A stretch of DNA of 64,000 nt from Anthostomella pinea (Eukaryota > Ascomycota > Sordariomycetes > Xylariales > Xylariaceae), in the NCBI GenBank assembly GCA_963556695.1, contig CAUWAG010000020.1, positions 1,488,001 to 1,552,000 on the forward strand. The letters are read 5' to 3'. A model generated the notes under the pieces. It did not search any database. It worked only from the letters and a program-made list of their open reading frames with translations, and was not told the DNA's origin. The stretch's first letter is position 1, and every line of letters starts with the position of its first letter. The position numbers were made by a program, and so were the translations under genes. Of this stretch, positions 56,074 to 64,000 are shown in pieces.

Positions 56074-56089
56074 GTCAAACAGCGTGTAT
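56074..56089 (+). repeat. Target-site duplication, right copy (16 bp)
   Basis: Exact copy of 54565-54580. Confidence 0.9.
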
Positions 56090-56290
56090 TGTGGTTGATC
56101 TGGTTGATAACATGTATTCTGGTGATTCTGATTAGGGTGTTGTTTTTTGTGAAAATCCTTCTGTGGGCTAGGTGGCCTAAAAATGCCCTATTGGCCTTGT
56201 TGGTGCACTGCCACCTCCCTGAACGCCACGGTGGCTTGTGCGCCATTCAACAGGATGTGCGGATAGAATTGTAAGGTCAGTGTACCGCAA

Positions 56291-57590
56291 TCAGCGAGTC
56301 ATGCGTTTTTGAAACCATCCAACACCCCGCCGGTGCAGCAGTTCCCAGCCGCGATAAGCCGGGAACTCAACCACAGCCAGGACGCTGACATCGCCAGCTC
56401 TAACGCCGGCCTTGCCCAGCAGCTGCAGAACCGCGCATAGCGTCTCCCCCGTCGCAAGCACATCGTCTACAATGACGACTGTCGCGCCCTTAGGGACCAC
56501 GTCCCGGGCCATCTCAATGCTCTCTTCACATGAATCGTGGGCGCCGCACGCCGTAGACGGCGACAAGATGTGCGACAGGGACCTGGTAACGGAGATCATG
56601 GGCGGAGGCAGCTTGCCGCGTTTGCGAATCAGCGCTAGGGGTATGTCGACTCGTGCCGCGAGCGCTGCCGCGTAGATGAAGCCGCCAGCCTCGCAGCAGG
56701 CCACCGCGTCGACTTTGGCCCAGTCACTGACGAAGTGCGTCTGCAGCAGTGACGTGCACAGGGCCAGTCCGCCCGGGTGCTAGGCGACGTCAAGAATGTG
56801 GCGGAACTCGATGCCTAGCCGTGGAAAGTCGGGGACCGGGCGCACCATGGCGGCTAGTCGCTGCAAGTCCTCGTGGAGGAATGGCAGCAGGTACTGCTCG
56901 GCAAACGTTGTCGCCGCCTCGTGTCCCGGAGTGTAGTTGGCGAAGGTAAAATTGGGACGGTAGTCCAGCCCCGTCGAGTTCCTGCTTTCCTCGCTATTTT
57001 TCTCAGTGTCCTCACCCTCGCCATGAGACCCTCGACGCAATCGGCGCGTCTCTCTGTTGGCTTCAATGCGAACCTCAAGCAGTCTGCTGCCAGGCACAAG
57101 GTGCGACAAGGCGTAACTAGCGCCTCGTCTCTCATGCCAGTAATCAGCAGCGCATCCACGCCTATGGCGCCGCGGACCACAGTCAGAAAATGCTCCTATG
57201 GCAGGCGAGGTCGTTGCCGCACCTGGTTGTAGAAGGATGTGGTCAGCGCGGACCGGTGTTGCTCCTTATAGGCACGATCCGAAAGCAAACGCTTCACATC
57301 GGCACCAGTAGCCGCTGCATATTTGTGTTTAACAGCTTTACTAATGCTGACTGCGCGTGTCCTGAAGCCTTCATCGGTGCCTGATGTGAACACTGAGACC
57401 CAGATGTCGGCGCAGTAGTCCTTGCCTGCGCCGCTTTCGCCAGTGACAAGAATGATGAGTTTCAGTCCCACGAGGATGTCGAAGCCATCACTGTACTGGG
57501 CATCGGATTGCGGCTGCGGCTGCGACTAGGTACCGCGTTGCCGTGGCCTTCTACGTGAATGCTGACTTGAGGGAGTCGAGAGGCCATCGG
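56291..57590 (-). pseudogene. Phosphomevalonate-kinase-like plus phosphoribosyltransferase fusion, broken
   Basis: On the minus strand an ATG at 57590 (MASRLPQVSIHV) shifts frame before LVGLKLIILVTGESGAGKDY, a P-loop (GESGAGKD) like that of animal-type phosphomevalonate kinases. The C-terminus of that domain follows (LLSDRAYKEQHR; ALLITGMRDEA). A TAG at about 57196 (CAG by one transition) and a one-base shift near 57110 interrupt it. After SHLVPGSRLLEVRIEAN and LLPFLHEDLQRLAAMV, another TAG (56780) precedes a type I PRTase domain. That domain shows CCEAGGFIYAAALAARV, LALIRKRGKLPPP and the PRPP loop VVIVDDVLATGET, as in adenine phosphoribosyltransferases. Fusions of these two domains occur in fungi. 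Three or four lesions make a full protein impossible, although 56291-56704 alone is open. Confidence 0.6.
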
Positions 57591-58459
57591 TTGTGTCGAC
57601 CACTAGTCTACAGCGGTACTAGCTGTGTCCCGTAGTCGCACTAGTGACGATAGTAGCCCGGATTATCGGGTAAAGACCACCTGAATCCAGCTGTGCGAGT
57701 CATGCCAGCTGACCGCCGGTCCGATGATAGCCAGCGATAGGTATCTGCCCTAACATCACCATCACCATTACTGTGGCTCCTCAACCCATTTTCCAGCCAC
57801 AATGACGGATGGGTCACAGACCAGGATACAAGGTACCTTGGAGCCCAACGGGTACCCGTTTGTACCTGATTTGTACCCAACTGGGATGATAGCTACTTCT
57901 GGGATGGGGACACCACCCATCCCTTCTTTCAATCAAGCAACTTCCAGAATACAGACCAATAGCCACCTATCGTGACCCTGGTCCTTATTCTGGATACCGC
58001 TACCACAAGGCACATTACCGTGTAATGAAATTCCAGCCAGAGTCATCTATAACGATTGACCCCATACAATATGGACGAAGTCGTCCCTGCCGATACGCTG
58101 CTGAAGACGCCAATGGGTCGCTTGGTGTCACAGTATTGGCCGTCAGACTATTGACGGTCCGGGTGCCAGGTGGAGGCAGCGAGTTCTCTTCTACCTTACC
58201 CATTACCCCACACAGCGCTTCATGTTGCGGAGAGCCAAGTGTGAACCGGCGGTGTCATCGTCGCCTTCCGCGCTGCTCAGCGTCTGCGCCGCCCTCATCA
58301 AATACGGCGGGGATCGTCCATTGTGACACACCGATTCATAACCGGGGTCCTCGGCAATGCACATGATCACACCAGAGCGTAGTGCTTGCCGCTTCAGCAT
58401 CACTGTCGCGGGAAAGGCCACCGGTATATAGGCAGCCGGAAGGTGCTGCACGGTCGACC
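57591..58459. other. Intergenic, promoter region of the lactonohydrolase gene
   Basis: No gene recognised. 57838-57890 has GGTACC-rich repeats (GGGTACCCGTTTGTACC). The lactonase start at 58460 is preceded by a short open extension to 58382 without ATG. Confidence 0.35.
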
Positions 58460-60234
58460 ATGGAGACGTCACCACCTTCTCCCGGACCAGAACCCTACGA
58501 ACCCATCACAGCGGAGAAAAAACCCGGCGAGAAGTGCTACACGATGATATTCTTTCCTACCGCGCTCCTGGTCCTCGCCGCTGGTGTGCTCATCAGAGCC
58601 TACAGTGATCCCGCTACACACGCCTCGCAGCGCTTGCCGCGAGCTGAGATACCGGCGCAGGCTCAGTTCATCGATCAGAAGGGCTTCAATGTGCTGCCAA
58701 CCGTCCCGCCTCCGAGTGTGTCCAATGCAACCACAGTGAGCTGGGTCATATGGTTTACCCGCTTGTCCCTGGAGCTGACAATGAGACAGTTCTTTGTGCC
58801 TCCGGGTTACGATGCCGAAGCGCTGAAGGAGAAGCCGTTTCACGTATACGATGAGGAGTTTTGCGACGTGATTGGCTCTAATCCCACTTTGACTCTTATT
58901 GCCAATGCCGGACCCCACCCCCTATTCCACGAAGCCACTACATGGTAAGCCCCCCTCATAGTATATTTGATATGTCTTCTAACGTAATCCGCTCAGGTAT
59001 CCTCCTACGGATGAGATGTTCTTCGTGCAGAATGCAGGAGCGCCAGCAGCGGGAACAGGTCAGTCGAGAGATGATGCTTCTGGTGGTCCACCATAGATGA
59101 CTCACGACCCTGACACATGTTTAGGATTGAATAAGTCCAGCATCGTACTAAAGATCGCATTATCCGAAGCAGCTGCTGTCTCGAGCCGGCGCAATGCAAC
59201 TGGATCTGTCAATGTCCAGACCGTTGATTCGAGCCCAATGGTCATCAACCCCAATGGTAAATCTCTCATTCCCTAACATCGACCAAGAACTAATGTTTGC
59301 TTCAGGCGGCACGAATTACAAAGGTCAGATCCTGTTCGCAGGCGAGGGACAGGGTGCAGACGTCCCACCTGAGCTCATTGTTATGAACCCCGTGGAGCCA
59401 TACAACACTACAGGTATAGAAGCCGTTCAGCACCCCTAATGACTTGATACGACTAACGCTGCGTAGTTCTCCTGAACAACTGCTTCGGCCGCCAATTCAA
59501 CTCCCTCAATGACGTGTCGATCAACCCACGTAACAAGGACATCTACTTCACCGACACGCTCTACGGCTACCTCCAAGACTTCCGACCTGCGCCCGGGCTC
59601 CAAAATCAAGTCTACCGCTTGAATGATGTTACCGGCGCGGTTACAGTAGTGGCTGACGGATTCAGCCTTCCCAACGGTATTACTCTACACCAACGATATT
59701 CAAATCTCGCAGCTAATGGGGTATGGCAGGCGTCACCTTCTCACCAAATGGCTCCCACGCGTATGTTGCGGATACCGGTGCCAACCGTGGTTTCTGGGGC
59801 TGGAACCAGTCTTACCCGGCAACGCTGTTAGTCATAATTGAAGACACGGTTGCCTCGCAGTCTCGCTAACAGCGCATACCTTAGCTACCGATATGGCGTG
59901 CAAGAGGACGGCACCTTCGAGAACCGCAAAGTTTTCGCGTTCATCGACTCCGGTGTCCCAGACGGTATTTATGACACGCAACTTGAAGTTTCCTTCCCCG
60001 AGCTGACCAATCGTTCTAGGTGTCCACTGCGACAGCAAAGGCAACGTGTACGCAGGGTGCGGCGACGGGGTTCAGGTGTGGAACCCGTCTGGGAAACTTA
60101 TCGGCAAGATCTACCTTGGAGAAGTGTCGGCGAACTTCAACTTCGCTGGGAAGGGGCGCATGGTCATTTGTGCGGAGGAGAACCTCTACTATGTGACCCT
60201 GGCAGCTTCGGGAGGCGGATACATCGAGGCATGA
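58460..60234 (+). CDS. SMP-30/gluconolactonase-like lactonohydrolase
   Basis: Eight exons: 58460-58944, 58997-59058, 59125-59256, 59306-59413, 59467-59676, 59730-59826, 59873-59964 and 60020-60234. Introns are 52, 66, 49, 53, 53, 46 and 55 bp, all GT-AG. The sum is 1401 bp, exactly 466 codons plus TGA, with phases matching at every junction. This strongly supports an intact gene. The N-terminus has a cytosolic tail and one hydrophobic segment (IFFPTALLVLAAGVLI), a signal anchor. The beta-propeller body shows NNCFGRQFNSLNDVSINP, FTDTLYG (the catalytic/metal Asn-Asp region), GFSLPNGVTFSPNG, YVADTGANRGF and GVHCDSKGNVYAGCGDGV. Relatives hydrolyse sugar or other lactones using one bound divalent metal. 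It faces the dehydrogenase gene at 60347 tail to tail with 112 bp between them. Confidence 0.85.
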
Positions 60235-60346
60235 CCATGACGTCCGGGTCACTCGTCCGCACTTTTAACACCGAATAAACCTAAGAGAGATTGTCACGAC
60301 TGTACATGGTGTACATATGGTATTGACCGTAGAATTACATGATGCT

Positions 60347-61324
60347 CTACTTCTTCAGCGAGTCAATGTACTCCTTCACAAGGTCCTCACCTCGCTCATC
60401 CTTGACCAATCCCAACTTCAGCGGCGTAGTCGTATCAAAGTCCTGCGACCAGCTCCGCAATATCCTCTCCAGCTCCGGATTAGTCTCCTCCCTCAGGTAC
60501 TTCAGCTTGTCCTCGCCGCCATACTTGGCCAGCCCGTCCATCAGCTCCTGCGTCGAGACCGACACGCCGGGGATATTGATGTGGCGGATGTGCCTCGGCA
60601 GCTTGTCGGAGTCCATGTGCAGCACGCGCACCAGGTTCTCCTGCAGGCTGCTCGGCGAGCAGATGAAGGAACGGAACGAGCGGTCCCGCAGCGGGATCAC
60701 GCACTCCTCGCCCTTCATGGGCTCTCGGATCATGCCGGACAGGAACGACGAGGCGGCGTTGGAGGGGAGCCCCGGGCGCACGACCACGGTCGGGAAGCGC
60801 AGGATGAAGGCGTCGACGTACCCCTTGCGGTGCATGTCATTGATGAAGATCTCCGTGAGCAGCTTGTGCGCGCCGTATGTCCCCTCCGGCGTCGGCGTCA
60901 CGGAATCCGTCACTACCGCCGGCAGCGGCTGTCCGTACACGGCCTGCGAGCTGCTGTAGACGACGCGCACGCCGGGGCTCGTGTCGCGCAGCGCTAACAG
61001 CAAACCACGCACGCTGTCGACGTTCACGCGCAGCGACAGGTCGAAGTTGGCCTCGGACCCGGCCGACATGATGCCGTGGAAGATGAAGATGGCCGACAGC
61101 GGCTGCGCGGCCGCGAGTAGGGACTGCACGAAGGACGCGGAGGTGATGTCGCCCTTGAGGCACGTCGCGTTCTCCGGGTGCGCGACGCCGGATGGGACGA
61201 CTGGGTCCACTAGGTCGGTGAGGACTACGCGGTACGAGGGGTCGTTGAGGAGGCGCGTGGCGAGCAGGGGGCCGACGAGGCCGCCGGCGCCCGTGATGAT
61301 GACGTTCTTGGGGATCGGGGGCAT
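60347..61324 (-). CDS. NAD-dependent epimerase/dehydrogenase (DenD-like SDR)
   Basis: Single-exon gene. The ATG at 61324 (MPPIPKNVIITGAGGLVG) is preferred over upstream in-frame codons to 61411 because the Rossmann GxxGxxG (GAGGLVG) should lie near the N-terminus. The product is 325 aa. Other extended-SDR features: LTDLVDP at the end of beta2 (acidic, favouring NAD), GDITSASF, IFHGIMSAGSEANF, the serine block VVYSSSQAVYG, the catalytic YGAHK (YxxxK) and LRFPTVVVRPG. The arrangement resembles D-erythronate dehydrogenase and related sugar-acid dehydrogenases. The exact substrate cannot be read from sequence. It converges with the lactonohydrolase gene. Confidence 0.82.
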   Translation of the reverse strand: MPPIPKNVIITGAGGLVGPLLATRLLNDPSYRVVLTDLVDPVVPSGVAHPENATCLKGDITSASFVQSLLAAAQPLSAIFIFHGIMSAGSEANFDLSLRVNVDSVRGLLLALRDTSPGVRVVYSSSQAVYGQPLPAVVTDSVTPTPEGTYGAHKLLTEIFINDMHRKGYVDAFILRFPTVVVRPGLPSNAASSFLSGMIREPMKGEECVIPLRDRSFRSFICSPSSLQENLVRVLHMDSDKLPRHIRHINIPGVSVSTQELMDGLAKYGGEDKLKYLREETNPELERILRSWSQDFDTTTPLKLGLVKDERGEDLVKEYIDSLKK

Positions 61325-62047
61325 GATGGCGGAGTTGGGGTTGTGTTTGTATGGTGTTGTTCTTGGTGTTGGGTTGGGTTGGGTTGGGATACTACCGCCT
61401 ATCACCATCAAGAGAGAGACGGGCGCTGGTCTCCCCTAATAACCTTATGAATGACAAGCAACACCATCGGGGATCGCGCCGTCGACTCGGGAGTCGGGGA
61501 AGAATGCCGCGGGGTATGCGGAACATGCGTGATTGCGGGGTTGGCGGCTTGGTGAGCCGCGAGTCGCGGTCATGATGCGGGGAGGTGCGCGATTACGACT
61601 GGGTAGGCGTGTCGCGTGTCGCGACATCATTGTGGACGATTTGTCACGAATCATCTCGTGAGGACACGGACCAAGACAATATTGCAGGATGAAAGTGAGA
61701 TAGGAAAAAGCGTTGGAGGCTGCGAGACGAAGGAGGTTGTGGTTGGCTTGCCCGGCGAGATGGATCGTCGGCTGGAGTCATTCATGCGGGTAACTAGAGT
61801 CCACTCTGCTCGATCCGTCCCTCGATGGACGGGCGGCATGATGGCATTCTACAAGGCATGTCGCCATGATCTCGGTATTTCAAGACACCATCTCATTGAA
61901 ACGGTCAAGAAATCTGCCAAGGGACGGCCTCTGTACACGATCGTCAAGGAGCCATCACAGATGAAAGTCAACACCGACATTCCATGCAGACGCTCGTCCA
62001 CCCCGAAGGCCTCGGTCTATCAGTTCAATCTTCTGGCTGCGCCATTC
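61325..62047. other. Intergenic between two minus-strand SDR genes
   Basis: A (TTGGG)n run at 61369-61387 lies just upstream of the epimerase start. The plus frame at 61616-62194 is largely antisense to the next gene and has no family, so it is not accepted. Confidence 0.35.
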
Positions 62048-63283
62048 TCAAAGGGCCATCGTATCGCACACCTCCTTCAACGACTCCTCCAGGGGCCTAA
62101 ATCCTGGTCTCCCAAGCCACTTCAACAGCTCCTCCGCCCTGGGCCGCGCCGTCACATTCGCCATATCTTTCCCCTCGTTCTCCGGCGGATCTAAAGCACA
62201 GCCAAAAAGGTCAGCATCCATCTCATACCCAACACCAACCAACACACTCTCAAGTCCCCAGGAGCTTCTTACCAGGAAACTGATGCCCCGGATACATCCC
62301 CCTCAACCGCCCAATCCAATCCGTCCACGTCTTATTATCCGCATACCCGAACACCCTTTCCCCCTTCGCCGTCGGGTTCGCCAGCGCCGCGACGTGCAAG
62401 GCCCCGGCATCCCCGGCGTCGACCGAGAACTGCGGGTACAGCACCTTGAAGCTCGTATCCCCGTTCCACAGCCCCGCGAGGAAAGACACGGATGAGGTAT
62501 ACCCTTGCACCTCAAGATTCATCGGTAAACCGAGCACGTAGTCAGGCAAGACGCTGTTCGCCACGAAGTCTGGGTTCTGCTCGTCCATGAATTTCCACAT
62601 GGCTTGCTCGGCTTGGACTTTGGAGGCCGAATAGACGGCGACGCCGCCGCTGGGTTCGTAGGGCGGGGGCGCCCAAGCCTTTTCCACCGCAGCAGTGTTC
62701 CAGCTTTGGGGGGTGAGGTCATAGGGGGTGTTGAAGAGACCTTGGGTTGCAGCGGAGGAGGAGGAAGTCAGGACGAAACGCTTGACGGCTGGGGAGCTGG
62801 CGGCGGACTTTAGCGCGCTGAGGGTGAAGGCGATGGATTCGGGGATTGTTGCGTTCGGGTCGGGGCCGAAAGAGACGATGGAGGCGACGTGGATTACTCC
62901 GGCGCAGCCTGGGATGGGGATATGTTAATTGAGGTTGTGTTGCGAATGGATGGCATGGCATGGATGAAAGGGTGACCTTTGACTGCTTCACCCAACGACC
63001 CCTCTTCATCCAGTCTCTTGACCTGGATTAATTCAAATTTGCCCGGTCCGTATTTCTTGTCGTAGAACTCTTGCAGCCAAGCGCATTTGTGCGGGTCTCG
63101 TACTGTTCCGCGCACACCTGTACTTCCTTAGCCATCACCACTCTCTGTCCAGGGTTGTGAGAGTTCCGTACGGTAGCCATATGAGAGAGCCTCGTTGACC
63201 ACATGAGTGGCCACCAGACCGTTTGCGCCGGTCACCAGCACCAAAGACCCAGCGGGCAGAGCTGCGTCGGATGGGAGCGGCAT
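62048..63283 (-). CDS. Extended-SDR NAD(P)-dependent aldehyde/ketone reductase
   Basis: Four exons on the minus strand: 63283-63172, 63117-62977, 62908-62273 and 62190-62048. Introns are 54, 68 and 82 bp (GTACGG...CAG, GTCACC...CAG, GTAAGA...TTTAG). The total of 1032 bp gives 343 aa, with phases consistent throughout. Reads MPLPSDAALPAGSLVLVTGA with NGLVATHVV, then GYRVRGTVRDP. The sequence GCAGVIHVASIVSF, VKRFVLTSSSSAA and the catalytic YSASK (YxxxK) follow. The end is RAEELLKWLGRPGFRPLEES. This is the pattern of the fungal aldehyde reductase / cinnamoyl-CoA-reductase-like group (NmrA-like annotation is also common). If the third intron were not spliced the protein would end early at GKKLLGT. 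Same strand as the neighbouring epimerase, 723 bp apart. Confidence 0.82.
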
Positions 63284-64000
63284 AGCGGCTTTTTGCTGCA
63301 GAATATTGAAGAAAGATGGTGTAGTCTTAGATAGACGAAGGCGACAGGAATATGAATGTTTCCTTTTCCTTTTCTTTGACGTTGCGAATGCCCACGGCGA
63401 TGATTTTCCTTTTATGTGTTCTTACCGGCTTGGACGTATCGTGTCCGGTGGAGCCAGACGTCTGACGAGAGCAAGAGCCGAATTTGGTTTGTAATGAATT
63501 GGATTTGTAATAAGGAAAGGTACCCTCTTCCTAATGCGGCAATACTCCTAAGCCAGGAGCACCGACATGCAGGCTCCTCACGGACATGGCCGACCAAACA
63601 AGCTCGGGTACTAAAGATAGCCTCTCGATGCCGCAGACATGAAAGATTACTCTGAGAGTTTCCGGTCCAGTACTCTCCACCAAGCCTGGCTGCTGGCACC
63701 AAGGGCCTATAATGGCGAATAAGTTGCCATGGGGACGCATTAGCCCGAAAGTGCTTCTTCGGTAGTCTCAACTGGTTTGATGACCTCAAAGATACTCCTG
63801 TTTTTTGCAGTCTCGCTAGAGGGATACCCAACAACCGTACTTCCGCAAGACTGCTAATTGAGATTCGATTCGATTCCCTTCGCCTCGGATAGGTGGTTCT
63901 GGCTTAACTAGGTCGTCACAAGTTGGTGTACTTTAGCTGAGCAGTTACTCCATAAATGTATGAACTGAAGTATGGAGACAATGAGAGCGATGCCGAATCA
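63284..64000. other. No gene recognised at the window end
   Basis: Frames at 63412-63834 (minus) and 63416-63655 (plus) overlap each other and show no domain. This is the upstream region of the reductase gene. Confidence 0.35.

Noticed and set aside
60317..60997. 226- and 206-codon plus-strand frames
   Set aside because: Shadow frames opposite the NAD-dependent epimerase gene; GC-rich coding DNA gives long antisense frames.
61616..62194. 192-codon plus-strand open frame
   Set aside because: Mostly antisense to the last exon of the spliced reductase gene and its downstream flank, with no domain; the minus-strand gene has consistent splice phases and family motifs.

Overview
The window looks like chromosomal DNA of a filamentous ascomycete (Pezizomycotina). 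Genes have several short introns (46-82 bp, GT-AG, with CTAAC/CTGAC-like branch points). The families are typical of fungi: DHA2 MFS transporter, F-box-like proteins, HET/DUF-type orphan families. There are chromovirus, Tad1-like LINE and Fot1-like elements. Repeats carry the footprint of RIP (repeat-induced point mutation): C:G to T:A transitions, stops derived from CAA, CAG, CGA and TGG, and blocks driven to extreme A+T richness.

Layout. 1-9.8 kb is gene-bearing but decayed: an intact MFS exporter, a DUF6604-like fragment, a broken TPR-DUF4470 gene and a two-exon F-box-like gene. 9.97-14.86 kb is an AT-rich block bounded by 43-bp inverted repeats next to TA dinucleotides. Inside it are three small solo LTRs with exact 5-bp target duplications and a RIP-shredded Fot1-like transposon. 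14.9-20.7 kb is a near-complete, RIP-inactivated Gypsy chromovirus on the minus strand. 21.9-24.4 kb holds an RRM-like pseudogene and a better preserved copy of the same Fot1-like transposase, split by an LTR. 24.4-27.5 kb is AT-rich with a 517-bp solo LTR. 27.9-30.6 kb is a fossil DUF3435 tyrosine recombinase, the protein family that includes Starship captains.

30.6-39.7 kb is a patchwork of LINE 3' ends, minisatellites, a degraded vWFA gene, a conserved fungal orphan ORF and a possible small secreted protein. 39.8-45.3 kb is a long, RIP-damaged Tad1-like LINE whose 3' tail lies exactly at the end of a minus-strand protein kinase gene. 47.9-51.4 kb has a GNAT acetyltransferase and an F-box/LRR-like gene. 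51.7-53 kb is again AT-rich with LTR remnants. 54.58-56.07 kb is a 5'-truncated but intact-reading LINE copy with a 16-bp target duplication. 56.3-57.6 kb is a broken gene combining a phosphomevalonate-kinase-like P-loop domain with a phosphoribosyltransferase.

The right end (58.4-63.3 kb) is the healthiest part. It has a 466-aa SMP-30/lactonohydrolase gene with eight exons, a convergent NAD-dependent epimerase/dehydrogenase and a 343-aa extended-SDR reductase with four exons. Together these could form a small sugar-acid or lactone module, but this is inference from adjacency. Overall this is an accessory, transposon-rich compartment where pseudogenes and mobile elements outnumber intact genes. 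No RNA gene, CRISPR array or bacterial-type operon is present. Exon models were built by eye from splice signals and frame continuity.
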